Shown here: positions 24,545 to 33,626 of the stretch, one piece after another
Numbering within the stretch: the first letter of the stretch is position 1
How the letters are laid out: every line of letters begins with the position of its first letter
From: Crossiella equi
GTDB lineage: Bacteria; Actinomycetota; Actinomycetes; Mycobacteriales; Pseudonocardiaceae
Length of the DNA stretch: 64,000 nucleotides
Direction: 5' to 3'
Assembly (NCBI RefSeq): GCF_017876755.1
Contig: NZ_JAGIOO010000001.1
Location: forward strand, 2,790,001-2,854,000
Notes under the pieces: model-generated
Database searches by the model: none
What the model was told of the DNA's origin: nothing
What the model saw: only the letters and a program-made list of their open reading frames with translations
Made by a program: the position numbers and the translations under genes

Positions 24545-27484
24545 ATGTCCGGTCGGGATCAGCAGATCGCCCCGGCGGTCGACCCGACCCCACGTCCGCT
24601 CGTGGGCAGGCAGCCGTTGCTCAAGGCCCTGGCCAGCACGCTGAAGCGGTCCGCGCGCAAGGCCTTCCACCTGGTGGAGCTGGTCGGCGAACCCGGTGTG
24701 GGCAAGTCCCGGCTGGTCAGCGAGGTCGCCGCGCGCGCCCGTGAGCTGGGCATGGTCACCCTGGCCGGACGGGCCGCCGAGTTCGAGCTGGACGCGCCGT
24801 TCGCGGCGGTGGTGGACGCCCTCGACGACCACCTCGAGACCCAGATCGGCCTGCTCACCCGCAGGCTGCCGATGGCCGAGGCCCGGCTGCTCACCTCCGT
24901 CTTCCCCGGCCTCACGATCGAGACGCCGCAGGTGCCGATTCCCTCCGGTGCGGGCGGGGCGCGCTACCGGCTGCACCGGGCGGTGCGCACGCTGCTGGAG
25001 GTGCTCGCCGAGTCCTCCGGTCTGACGCTGCTGCTCGACGACGTGCACTGGGCCGACGAGGCCACGATCGAGCTGCTCGACTACCTGGTGCGCCACCCCC
25101 CGCGCGGCCAGGTGGTCATCGCGGTGGCCTACCGGCCGGCGCAGGTCTCACCCCGGCTGCGCACCGCGCTGTCCCAGGTGCCCGGCGACGCGGGCACCCG
25201 CCTCACCGTCACGCCGCTCACGCTGAAGGAGACCGAGGAGTTCCTCGGCAACGGCATGAGTCCGGCCAAGCGGCGCAGGCTGTTCGAGTCCAGCGGCGGC
25301 AACCCGTTCTACCTGGAGGCGCTGGCCAGGGCGGAGAAGAACACCAACCCGCTGGCCCAGGTCACCGGCGACGCCGCCGAGGACGCACTGCGCGACGTGC
25401 CGGACGTGGTCCGCGCGGCGCTGACCGTGGAGCTGAACCAGCTCTCCCCCAAGGCGCTGCTGCTCGCGCACGCCGCCGCCGTGGTGGGCGACGAGTTCGA
25501 GCCCGCCTCGGCGGCGGCCGCGGCCGAACTCACCGAGGGCGAGGCGCTCCAGGTCGTGGACGAGCTGATCGGGCGGGACGTGGTCCGGGTCGCGGACATC
25601 CCCGGCCGGTTCCGGTTCCGGCACCCGCTGGTCCGGCACATCGCCTACACCACCGCGTCCGCGGGCTGGCGCATGGCCACGCACGGCCGGGTGGTGGCCC
25701 ACCTGCAGGGGCTGGGCGCGCCCGCACCGCAGCTGGCCCGGCACGTGATGCGCTCCGCCGGTTTCGGCGACGTCGAGGCGGTGGAGGTGCTCGCGGAGGC
25801 CGCCCGCTCGGTCGCCCCACGTGCCCCCGCGACCGCCTCGGCCTGGCTGGTCAAGGCGTTGCAGCTGCTGCCGGACGTACCCGCCCACCAGCAGCTGCGC
25901 ATCCGGCTGCTGATGGAACTGGTCGGCGCGCAGAGCGTGTGCGGCCAGTTCACCGAGGCCAGGGACAACGCGCTGGAGGCCTTGGACCGGCTGCCCGCCG
26001 ACGCCTACGCCACCCGCGCGCAGGTGGCCAGCATCTACTCCCGCGTGGAACGGCTGCTCGGCAGGCGGGTGGAGGCCCGCGCGCTGCTGCTGCGCGAGCT
26101 GAACGCGATCCCCGAGGACCAGTCCGCGCACGCGGGCCCGCTGCACGTGCGCCTGGGCGTCGAGGCCATCTGGATGTCCGACCTGGTCGAGGCCGACCGG
26201 CTGCTCACCGCGGTCCCGCCGGAGCAGCTGCCCACCCAGGTGGCACTGGCCGTCGCCGCGGTGCGCACCATGCCCCCGTACGCGGCGGGCAACAGCACGC
26301 TGGCCATGGAGCGGCTGGCCGAGGCCGCCCAGCTGACCGAGGCCGCGACCAGCGCGGACATCGCGCCGTGGCTGGACGCCTACACCTGGATGTGCTTCAC
26401 CGAGCTGCTGACCTGCCAGTTCCACAGCGCGGTCAACCGCTACGAGCGCATCCTGGAGATCGCCCGCAGCACGGGGCAGATCTACATCATGCCGCCGTTG
26501 CTGGCCGGTCAGGCCCGCGCGCTGGCGCTGCTGGGCAGGCTGGACGAGGCGTTCGAGGCCTACGAGGAGCTCAACGAGGTCTCCCGCCTGGGCGACTCGC
26601 AGCAGTCGATCACCATGGCGCTGGCCATCCAGTCCATCCTGCTGACCTGGGCCGGTGACCACACCGAGGCACTCAAGGTCAGCACCGAGGCCGTCTCCGG
26701 CGACCTCACCCTGCGCGAGTGGGCGGTGCTGCAGGCCCGGGTGGCGCACACCATGGCCCTGGCCCACTCCGGTGACCTGGACGGGGCAGACGAGTTCGGC
26801 CGCAAGGTCTTCGCCGACTTCACCCACGCCCAGCAGGACCAGAACCTGCTGCTGTTCTGCTGCGAGACCCTGGCCCACCAGTTCGCCGTCGCGGGCCGCT
26901 ACGCCGAGGCCACGGCCTGGGCCGAACAGGCCGAGCAGAAGGTCGACCCCGCGCTCGCGGTGAACGTGGCGATCACCGAGCTGGTCCGCGCACATGCCCT
27001 GACCGGCGAGAACCCCGCCGCCGCCGCCGAACTGGCGCTCAAGGTCGCGGCCACCCTGGAGGCCCGGGGCCTGCGCCTGGACGCCGGGCGCGCCCACCTG
27101 CGCGCGGGCCTGGCCTACGCGGCGGCCGGGCAGCGCGACAAGGCCCTGCCCCAGCTGGCCACCGCGGCCGAGACCTTCGCCGCGTGCAAGGCGAAGACCC
27201 TGCGTGCCGAGGCCCTCCAGGCCACCCGCCGGCTGGGCGTGCGGGTCGCCGTGCCGGGCGGTCGCAGCCAGGGCGGGCCGTTCGGATTGTCACCAAGAGA
27301 ACTCGAAATCGCCCGACTTGTGCTGGACGGGCACACCAACCAGCAGATTGCTGAAAAACTCTTCATCGGCATCCGCACCGTGGAGACCCACGTGTCACAC
27401 GTGTTCACCAAGCTCGGTGTGACCTCAAGGGCCAGCGTCGGCAGGGTGCTCGGGCCTGCCCTGGACGCACACGACAAGGGCTGA
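24545..27484 (+). CDS. Large LuxR-family (LAL) regulator with AAA-type ATPase domain
   Basis: 979 residues. Walker A GEPGVGKSRL lies at about 49-58 and the Walker B-like LTLLLDDVHWADEAT near 160-175, followed by a winged-helix/STAND region. A long helical repeat segment resembling TPR spans about 400-880. The C-terminal LuxR/NarL helix-turn-helix is at about 915-970 (LSPRELEIARLVLDGHTNQQIAEKL). LAL proteins are ATP-dependent activators of maltose, antibiotic and sterol pathways. Start ATG 24545 with a GGGGGG site; an in-frame GTG at 24527 is an alternative. It lies just before the hydrolase/oxidoreductase/patatin operon on the same strand, so control of that operon is plausible but unproven. 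Confidence 0.9.
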   Translation: MSGRDQQIAPAVDPTPRPLVGRQPLLKALASTLKRSARKAFHLVELVGEPGVGKSRLVSEVAARARELGMVTLAGRAAEFELDAPFAAVVDALDDHLETQIGLLTRRLPMAEARLLTSVFPGLTIETPQVPIPSGAGGARYRLHRAVRTLLEVLAESSGLTLLLDDVHWADEATIELLDYLVRHPPRGQVVIAVAYRPAQVSPRLRTALSQVPGDAGTRLTVTPLTLKETEEFLGNGMSPAKRRRLFESSGGNPFYLEALARAEKNTNPLAQVTGDAAEDALRDVPDVVRAALTVELNQLSPKALLLAHAAAVVGDEFEPASAAAAAELTEGEALQVVDELIGRDVVRVADIPGRFRFRHPLVRHIAYTTASAGWRMATHGRVVAHLQGLGAPAPQLARHVMRSAGFGDVEAVEVLAEAARSVAPRAPATASAWLVKALQLLPDVPAHQQLRIRLLMELVGAQSVCGQFTEARDNALEALDRLPADAYATRAQVASIYSRVERLLGRRVEARALLLRELNAIPEDQSAHAGPLHVRLGVEAIWMSDLVEADRLLTAVPPEQLPTQVALAVAAVRTMPPYAAGNSTLAMERLAEAAQLTEAATSADIAPWLDAYTWMCFTELLTCQFHSAVNRYERILEIARSTGQIYIMPPLLAGQARALALLGRLDEAFEAYEELNEVSRLGDSQQSITMALAIQSILLTWAGDHTEALKVSTEAVSGDLTLREWAVLQARVAHTMALAHSGDLDGADEFGRKVFADFTHAQQDQNLLLFCCETLAHQFAVAGRYAEATAWAEQAEQKVDPALAVNVAITELVRAHALTGENPAAAAELALKVAATLEARGLRLDAGRAHLRAGLAYAAAGQRDKALPQLATAAETFAACKAKTLRAEALQATRRLGVRVAVPGGRSQGGPFGLSPRELEIARLVLDGHTNQQIAEKLFIGIRTVETHVSHVFTKLGVTSRASVGRVLGPALDAHDKG

Positions 27485-27545
27485 CCCGACCGGGGCGGAC
27501 CGGATCGCTGCAGGTCAGCGACCGGTTCCGCCAATGTCCGTGTTT

Positions 27546-27600
27546 ACCACGATGGTACGGACCACAGTGGTCCGCAATCGTGGTGCACAGCACACGATGG
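27546..27600. promoter_or_regulatory. Nested dyad upstream of the hydrolase/GMC/patatin operon
   Basis: An outer repeat ACCACGAT (27546-27553) pairs with ATCGTGGT (27577-27584). Inside it is the 15-bp palindrome GGACCACAGTGGTCC (27559-27573). The motif CACGATGG recurs directly at 27549-27556 and 27593-27600. The site lies 16-70 bp before the operon's ATG. It has the look of an operator with several half-sites; the neighbouring LAL regulator is the first candidate to bind it (inference). Confidence 0.6.
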
Positions 27601-27615
27601 TCAGGTGAAGGACCC

Positions 27616-28713
27616 ATGAAACGCGAGATCCCGCTGTACACGCTCGACGGCGTGCGCGACGCGGACGTGTCCACGCACCCGTTCACCACCGAGGACGGCC
27701 TCGGCCTCAGCCTGCTCCGCTTCCTGCGCGCGGAGAGCCAGGACGTCGTGCTCCTCATCCCCGGGCTGACCCAGTCATCCGACATGTTCATCATGCCGGA
27801 GCACCGCAACCTGGTGAGCTACCTGCTCGACAACGGCTTCGGCGACGTGTGGTCGCTGGACGGCCGGATGAGCAACCGCCACCCGTACAACCACACCATG
27901 CACCGGTACACCTTCGACGACGTGGCGCACTGGGACAACGTCCACGCGGTCGAGACGATCCGGCGCGCGATCGGTCCGGACCGCCGCCTGCACGTCATCT
28001 CGCACTGCATGGGCGCGCTGACGTTCCTGATGAGCCTGACCGCCGGGGTGGTCGAGGGGGTCTCCAGCGTCGTCGCCAACAGCGTGGCGCTCACCCCGAA
28101 CCTGCCCAGGTACTCCGCGGTCAAACTCGCGGTGGCGCCGGAACTGTTCGAGTACGCGGCGGGCTTCGAGTACATCGACCCGCGCTGGGGCGAGGCACCG
28201 CGGTTCACCCGGGGCTGGCTGTTCGCCAAGCTCATCTCCGCGGTGCACCACGAGTGCGACGAGTCGGCCTGCCACATCCTCAGCCACGCCTGGGGCTCGG
28301 GCTGGCCCGCGCTGTACCGGCACGAGAACCTGCTCGAGGTCACCCACCGCAGGCTCGGCGACCTGTGCGGTGCCACCGGCGCGCACTACTGGCGGCACGT
28401 CCGCAAGATGTACATGGCCGGGCGCGCGGTGAAGTACGACCCGAAGGACGAGCGCCACGAGGAGCTCCCCAACGACTACCTCAGCAACGCCGTCAACCTG
28501 GACATGCCGATCCTGCTGACCACGGGGGACACCAACAACTGCTTCGGCGACTCCAACGAGGTCTGCTACCGCAAGCTGGAGAAGATGACCCCGGGGCGGC
28601 ACGAGTTCCGCATCCTGCCCGGGTACGGCCACCTCGACCCGTTCATCGGCGAGAACGCGGCCATGGACGTCTTCCCGCACCTGCTGGACTTCCTCAAGCG
28701 GCAGGCGGGCTGA
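27616..28713 (+). CDS. Alpha/beta hydrolase with Cys at the nucleophile position
   Basis: 365 residues. The core begins with VVLLIPGLTQSSDMF (oxyanion strand). The nucleophile elbow is SHCMGAL, near residues 129-135, with cysteine where most family members have serine; dienelactone hydrolases also use Cys. The acid is probably D in TTGDTNNCFGDSNE and the histidine is in GYGHLDPFIG near residue 337. No signal peptide. In several bacteria a similar hydrolase domain is fused to a cholesterol-oxidase-like GMC protein; here the two are separate, with the GMC gene starting 3 nt later. A lipid, ester or thioester substrate is likely; the exact reaction is unknown. First gene of the operon. Confidence 0.78.
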   Translation: MKREIPLYTLDGVRDADVSTHPFTTEDGLGLSLLRFLRAESQDVVLLIPGLTQSSDMFIMPEHRNLVSYLLDNGFGDVWSLDGRMSNRHPYNHTMHRYTFDDVAHWDNVHAVETIRRAIGPDRRLHVISHCMGALTFLMSLTAGVVEGVSSVVANSVALTPNLPRYSAVKLAVAPELFEYAAGFEYIDPRWGEAPRFTRGWLFAKLISAVHHECDESACHILSHAWGSGWPALYRHENLLEVTHRRLGDLCGATGAHYWRHVRKMYMAGRAVKYDPKDERHEELPNDYLSNAVNLDMPILLTTGDTNNCFGDSNEVCYRKLEKMTPGRHEFRILPGYGHLDPFIGENAAMDVFPHLLDFLKRQAG

Positions 28714-28716
28714 GCC

Positions 28717-31095
28717 ATGACCGAACACGTCGACACGGTGGTGATCGGATCCGGCTTCGGCGGATCCGTCGCCGCCTACCGACTAGCCGAGGCGGGCCAG
28801 TCGGTGGTGGTGCTGGAACGCGGCAAGCCGTACCCGCCCGGCAGCTTCGCCCGCTCCCCGCACGAGATGCGCGGCAACTTCTGGGACCCGGCGCACAAGA
28901 GCTACGGCCTGTTCGACATCTGGAACTTCCGCGGCTTCTCCTCGCTGGTCTCGGCGGGGGTCGGCGGTGGCTCGCTGATCTACGCGAACGTGTTGCTGCG
29001 CAAGGACGAGCACTGGTTCGTGCACGAGGAGCCCATCGCGGGCGGCGGCTACGAGACCTGGCCGGTCACCCGCGCGGACCTCGACCCGCACTACGACGCG
29101 GTGGAACGGATGCTGACCCCGGCGCCGTACCCGTTGGACCACCCGGATTTCTCGGACATGCCGAGGACGAAGGCGATGCGCGAGGCGGCGGGCGCGCTCG
29201 GCCTGGAGTTCGACACCCCGCCGCTGGCAGTCCGGTTCGCGGCTCGGCCAGGGGGCGTGCCGGGAACCGGACTGCCGATCGACGAGGCGCCGTACGGCAA
29301 CCTGCACGGGGAGCAGCGCCGCACCTGCCGGCTCTGCGGTGAGTGCAACATCGGGTGCAACGACGGCGCGAAGAACAGCCTCGACCACACCTACCTGTCC
29401 GCGGCGCGCCAGTACGGGGCCGACATCCGGCACCTGCACGAGGTCCGGCTGCTGCGGGCGCGCGAGGGCGGCGGCTACGAAGTGTCCTACCGGGTGCACA
29501 GCCCGGACGGGCACAGCCGCATGGACATGATCCGGGCCGACCGGGTCGTGCTGGGCGCGGGCACCTTCGGCACGCTGCACCTGCTGCTGCGCAGCCGGAA
29601 GTACCTGCCCAGGCTCAGCCGCGCGCTGGGCACGCGGTTCACCGGCAACGGCGACCTGCTCACCTTCCTGCTCAAGGCCAAGGACCGCGACGGGGTGCGC
29701 GACCTGGACGCCAACCGCGGGCCGGTGATCACCAGCATGATCCGGGTGCCGGACGCGGTCGACGGGGAGGGCATCACCGGCCGCGGGCACTACATTCAGG
29801 ACGCCGGCTACCCGGCCTTCGTTTCCTGGCTGGTCGAGGCGGCGAACGCGCCGAGCCAGCTCAGCAGGCTCCTGGGGTTCGCGGCCAAGCGGGTGTTCTC
29901 GGCGGTGGAGAGGTCGCCGAGGAGCTCGCTCTCGCACGAGATCGCTGGGCTGCTGGACGACGGTGTGTTCACCGAGAGCTCGGTGCCGTTGCTGGGCATG
30001 GGCCGGGACGTGCCGGACGGCGTGGTCCGGATGCGCGAGGGCTGGCTGGACGTCGACTGGACCACCGAGAGCAGCCTGGAGTACTTCGCCGGGGTCCGGG
30101 CGACCATGCGGGGCATCTCCGAGCAGCTCGGCGGGGAGTACCACGACAACCCGATGTGGCTGACGAAGCGGATCATCTCGGTGCACCCGCTCGGCGGCGC
30201 GCCCATGGGGCGGCGTCCCGAGGAGGGGCTGTGCGATCCGTACGGCGAGGTGTTCGGGTACGACGGGCTGTACGTGGCCGACGGTTCGGCCATGCCCGGC
30301 CCGGTCGGCCCGAACCCGTCGCTGACCATCGCGGCCTGGGCGGACCGACTCTGCGACCGGCTGCTCGGGGGAGGGCGGCTCGGGGACGGAGCCACGGTCG
30401 AGCCCATTGACCCGCACCGTCTGGAGGGAGTGGTGCGAGTCCCCGAGGAGGCGCCGGTCAGCCGAGGGGGGCTGGCCGGCGCCGCCGGGCTGTCGTTCAC
30501 CGAGGAGATGAGCGGTTCGTTCGCGCTCGGCGAAACCGAGCCGCGCACCGGGGAACGCGTCGGTCGGCGGGACGAGCGGAGGCTCAGGTTCCGGCTCACC
30601 ATCGCCATCGAGGACTTCGACCGGTTCCTGGACGACCCCTCGCACCCGGCCTCGGCGACCGGCTGGCTGCACTGCGACGACCTGGGCGGCAAGCTCGTGG
30701 TGCCGTACGGGCGGTTCAACCTGATGGTGCCCGGGTCCCTGGCGGGCACGCGGCACATGTTCTACCGGCTGTTCCTCTCCGACGCGGCGGGCAACCCGCT
30801 GACCCTCGTGGGGCACAAGGACTTGCACGACGACGAGGGCCCGGACCTGTGGTCGGACACCACGACGCTGCACGCGCGCCTGTACGCCGGGCACGTCTAC
30901 GACGACGATGAGCCGGGCACCCCGATCGGGGCTGGGGTGCTGCACCTGGGCATGCTCGACTTCGTCCGGCAGCTCGGCACGATCCGCGCCACCGGGCCCG
31001 ATCCGCTCGGGACGGTGGAGCGGTTCGGGCGCATGTTCCTCGGCAAGCTGTGGGACGTCTACGGCCCGCAACGTCCCGGCCCGGAGGAGGAATGA
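28717..31095 (+). CDS. GMC-family FAD oxidoreductase, cholesterol-oxidase-like, with C-terminal extension
   Basis: 792 residues. The FAD-binding VIGSGFGGSVAAYRLAEAG is at the N terminus and the second FAD motif is in GVGGGSLIYANVLLR. A cysteine cluster CRLCGECNIGC at about 204-214 is typical of the cholesterol-oxidase-related GMC branch. The substrate/FAD C-terminal motif HPLGGAPMG is near 490, and SAMPGPVGPNPSLTIAAWADRL ends the catalytic domain near 550. A further domain of about 200 residues (590-785) is rich in strand and Asp/Gly and resembles no family I can name; it accompanies such oxidoreductases. It probably oxidises a sterol-like or other lipid alcohol using FAD. Its stop overlaps the patatin start (ATGA). 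Confidence 0.83.
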   Translation: MTEHVDTVVIGSGFGGSVAAYRLAEAGQSVVVLERGKPYPPGSFARSPHEMRGNFWDPAHKSYGLFDIWNFRGFSSLVSAGVGGGSLIYANVLLRKDEHWFVHEEPIAGGGYETWPVTRADLDPHYDAVERMLTPAPYPLDHPDFSDMPRTKAMREAAGALGLEFDTPPLAVRFAARPGGVPGTGLPIDEAPYGNLHGEQRRTCRLCGECNIGCNDGAKNSLDHTYLSAARQYGADIRHLHEVRLLRAREGGGYEVSYRVHSPDGHSRMDMIRADRVVLGAGTFGTLHLLLRSRKYLPRLSRALGTRFTGNGDLLTFLLKAKDRDGVRDLDANRGPVITSMIRVPDAVDGEGITGRGHYIQDAGYPAFVSWLVEAANAPSQLSRLLGFAAKRVFSAVERSPRSSLSHEIAGLLDDGVFTESSVPLLGMGRDVPDGVVRMREGWLDVDWTTESSLEYFAGVRATMRGISEQLGGEYHDNPMWLTKRIISVHPLGGAPMGRRPEEGLCDPYGEVFGYDGLYVADGSAMPGPVGPNPSLTIAAWADRLCDRLLGGGRLGDGATVEPIDPHRLEGVVRVPEEAPVSRGGLAGAAGLSFTEEMSGSFALGETEPRTGERVGRRDERRLRFRLTIAIEDFDRFLDDPSHPASATGWLHCDDLGGKLVVPYGRFNLMVPGSLAGTRHMFYRLFLSDAAGNPLTLVGHKDLHDDEGPDLWSDTTTLHARLYAGHVYDDDEPGTPIGAGVLHLGMLDFVRQLGTIRATGPDPLGTVERFGRMFLGKLWDVYGPQRPGPEEE

Positions 31096-32045
31096 CCGGC
31101 GGCCTGGCTCTGGTACTCTCCGGTGGAGGGGCGCAAGCCGCCTACTTCGGCGCTGGGGTGGCGCAGGGGTTGGCCGAGCTGGGATGTGCGCCTCGCATCT
31201 ACTCCGGCACCTCCGCCGGGGCACTCAACACCGGGCTGCTGGCCAGTGGCATCACGCCGGACGCCTTGGTGCACCTGTGGTCGGAGCTGTCCAGCTCCGA
31301 CGTGTACCGCTTCCGCGCCGACCTCCACCGGTTGCTGCGGCCGTGGCACCTGCTGCGGCTGCCCGGTGATCCGGTGGGGCGTGCGCTGGACGTGGTCGGG
31401 TGGACGTGGCTGCTGGATCCCTCGCCCGCGCGCAAGACGCTGGGTGAGCTGACCGGCAGCACACTGTCCATTCGGGACGATGTGGTGGCTGTCGTGTCCG
31501 CGGTGGAGCAGCACACGGGTGCGGTGACCCGGTTCGTGAACGCGCTGCCGCCGGCGCATCGGCGCACGGACGACTTCCGCCAGGTGGAGCTGTCCGTAGA
31601 GCACCTGTTGGCCAGTGCGGCCGCGCCGGTGCTGTTCCCTCCGGTCGCGGTGGCCGGGGTGGAGTACACCGACGCGGGCCTGGTGGCCAACACACCGCTG
31701 TCGCCCGCGCTCGCCTACGAGCCGGACCGGGTGGTGGTGGTCGCGTCCTCGCGGCGGCAGCTGTCGTCGCGGGTGCCCGCGGAGGCACCGGAGTCGCTGG
31801 ATGACGCCCTGGGGCAGCTGTTCGCCAACGTGGCGCGGTTCGCCGTGGAGCAGGATTTCCGGCACGCGCAGACGGTGAACGAGCTCGCGCGGGCGGGCGC
31901 GACCGAGCGGCGTCAGGTGGAGCTGGTGCTCGTGGAACCGAGCTCCGACTTCGCCGTCTCCGGGTTCGTGCGGTTCTCGCCGGGCTCGGCGCGGGCGGTG
32001 GCCGCACACGGCAGGTCCAGGGTGCTGGAGCTCCTCGGCCCCTGA
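31092..32045 (+). CDS. Patatin-like phospholipase
   Basis: 317 residues. The oxyanion-hole glycines GGGAQAAYFGAG are at 11-22 and the nucleophile serine is in GTSAGALN near 39-46. The catalytic aspartate is in YTDAGLVANTPL near residue 191, where the usual DGG/DGA is DAG. Patatins hydrolyse acyl esters of lipids at membranes. It overlaps the GMC stop by ATGA, so translation is coupled. Its last 133 nt are antisense to the 3' end of the convergent DedA gene. With its two operon partners it forms a lipid-directed set: a hydrolase, an alcohol oxidase and an acyl hydrolase. Confidence 0.86.
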   Translation: MTGGLALVLSGGGAQAAYFGAGVAQGLAELGCAPRIYSGTSAGALNTGLLASGITPDALVHLWSELSSSDVYRFRADLHRLLRPWHLLRLPGDPVGRALDVVGWTWLLDPSPARKTLGELTGSTLSIRDDVVAVVSAVEQHTGAVTRFVNALPPAHRRTDDFRQVELSVEHLLASAAAPVLFPPVAVAGVEYTDAGLVANTPLSPALAYEPDRVVVVASSRRQLSSRVPAEAPESLDDALGQLFANVARFAVEQDFRHAQTVNELARAGATERRQVELVLVEPSSDFAVSGFVRFSPGSARAVAAHGRSRVLELLGP

Positions 32046-32698
32046 GTCGCGCGCTGCTCCTGAGGCATGCGCCTGGTTCGCGATTCGGGGGCGGTTCGCT
32101 TGCGCCAGAACAGGATCGCGGCGACCACGAGCAGCACCCCGAGCAGCCCGAGGCTGACCCAGCTGGACACGGTGGCGACGAGCTCGTAGGAGCGTCCGGC
32201 AAACCACCCGACGAGCACCCACAACGCGCCCCACACCGGCGAGATGGGGATGTTCCAGCGGGCGAATCGGCGGTAGGGCAGCCCGGCCATGCCGCTCAGG
32301 CGGGGTACGAGCGTGCGCGCGCCGACCACCCACTGTCCGAGCGGGACGGCGCGTTCGCCGTGGCGGTCGACGAGGTTGACCACGCGCTGCCATCGGTGCG
32401 GGCCGAGCCGCCGGACGGTCCAGCTGCGCGGCAGGTCCCCGCCGTCCCCACCGAGCTTGCGGCCCCGCCAGTACGCCAGCTGCGAACCGAGCAGCGCGGC
32501 CAGGCCCGCGGTGAGCATGGCCGGGACGAGCGGGACCGCGCCGAGGTTGGTGAGGAACCCGAACACGAGCAGCGCGCTCGCCCCGGGCAGGACGACCCCG
32601 ACCACCAGTGCGGCCTCGGCGACGAGCAGCAGCCCGACGGCGAGGCACACCAGCAGCGGCGGGAGCCCGGCGAGGTGCTCCCGGAGGAACTCGATCAC
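31913..32698 (-). CDS. DedA family membrane protein
   Basis: 261 residues with several hydrophobic segments (about residues 10-30, 40-65, 130-160, 175-195) and the DedA signatures: an acidic residue in LLLVAEAALVVGVVLPG, and the RFxPxxR-like segment VGARTLVPRLSGMAGLPYRRF. DedA proteins are inner-membrane proteins, some of which flip undecaprenyl phosphate or phosphatidylethanolamine. GTG start at 32698 overlaps the methyltransferase stop (GTGA), so the two are coupled. The last 50 or so residues are polar and lie antisense to the patatin 3' end; no earlier stop exists, so the tail is real as far as the sequence shows. Confidence 0.86.
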   Translation of the reverse strand: MIEFLREHLAGLPPLLVCLAVGLLLVAEAALVVGVVLPGASALLVFGFLTNLGAVPLVPAMLTAGLAALLGSQLAYWRGRKLGGDGGDLPRSWTVRRLGPHRWQRVVNLVDRHGERAVPLGQWVVGARTLVPRLSGMAGLPYRRFARWNIPISPVWGALWVLVGWFAGRSYELVATVSSWVSLGLLGVLLVVAAILFWRKRTAPESRTRRMPQEQRATQGPRSSSTLDLPCAATARAEPGENRTNPETAKSELGSTSTSST

Positions 32699-33324
32699 GT
32701 GCCGCCCGTGTGCTTGGGCCTGCGGCACACGTAGGTGATGGCGGGCGGCACGTTGCGCCACACCACGCGGGTCAGCAGCACCTCGTCGAAGACCTGCTCC
32801 AGGAGGTAGCGGAACTTGCGGGCCCCGACCATGCCGAGGGCGTGCACGTAGGCGAACGTGGTGAACACGCCGGTCTGCCCGATGCCCTCGGCCACGTGCC
32901 CGATGATCTGCCGCTGCAGCTCCTCGGGGAACAGCACCCAGGGCAGCCCGGACACCACGGCGTCCACCTCCCCGGGCTCCCCGAGCCCGCGGTCGGCGAG
33001 GATCTTGTCGAGGTCGGCGGCGCTCCCGTTGACCACCTCGATCTTGGGATAGGCGAGCTGCACGTGCGTGGCGAGCTCCTGCTCCAGCTCGATGGCCAGA
33101 TACCGTCCGCGCCCACCAAGCCGGGCCTCGATGGCCCCGCTGACGGCCCCGGTCCCCGCCCCGAGCTCCACCACCAGGGGCTCCCCCTGCCCAGGCACCA
33201 CGGATGCCAACCGGGCGGCAAGAGCAGGCGAGCTGGGCACAACCGCACCGATGAGGCTCGGTTGCCGCACGACCGCGGAAACGAACACGGCCAGCGAATT
33301 GCGTCGAGGAGGTGCACCTGTCAC
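32695..33324 (-). CDS. Class I SAM-dependent methyltransferase (phospholipid N-methyltransferase-like)
   Basis: 209 residues. Motif I is VVELGAGTGAVSGAI, motif II AIELEQELATHV and motif IV VDAVVSGLPWVLFP; the glycine-rich loop and the SGLPW motif resemble PmtA-type phospholipid methyltransferases and the rRNA adenine dimethylase fold. No membrane segment; it would act at the membrane surface if lipid is the substrate. GTG start at 33324. It is coupled to DedA through a GTGA overlap; pairing with a lipid transporter family supports a phospholipid role without proving it. Confidence 0.8.
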   Translation of the reverse strand: MTGAPPRRNSLAVFVSAVVRQPSLIGAVVPSSPALAARLASVVPGQGEPLVVELGAGTGAVSGAIEARLGGRGRYLAIELEQELATHVQLAYPKIEVVNGSAADLDKILADRGLGEPGEVDAVVSGLPWVLFPEELQRQIIGHVAEGIGQTGVFTTFAYVHALGMVGARKFRYLLEQVFDEVLLTRVVWRNVPPAITYVCRRPKHTGGT

Positions 33325-33626
33325 CCGACCAGAGTGCCTTATCGACGGACACGCCGTGCACGGGGATGTCCGCTCTTACCGCTTTCTCAGGATGCCACCC
33401 CACCCCGACACCACCCCTGACATGGACTTTCCGCAGGCCCGGGGCCGCGAGTCCCGCCGCAGGGCGGGCCCGGGCGACGCGGGCCGAGGCACCGGCGACC
33501 GAATCCGGACCAGCCACCACCGGGTCGTCTCCCACCAGGTCACCTCCGCGGAGCCGGACGCGGGCAAGCCGGGCGCTGCCGGGCGGGACGCCGCGCACGG
33601 GTCCCCTCCCCTACTTGGGCCTGTCC
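33325..33626. other. Spacer between the methyltransferase gene and the PucR-type gene
   Basis: About 300 bp holding no supported gene. It should contain the promoter for the methyltransferase/DedA pair. At its end a small hairpin GGGCCTG/CAGGCCC (33617-33638) overlaps the stop codon of the PucR-type gene and may end its transcript. Confidence 0.5.
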
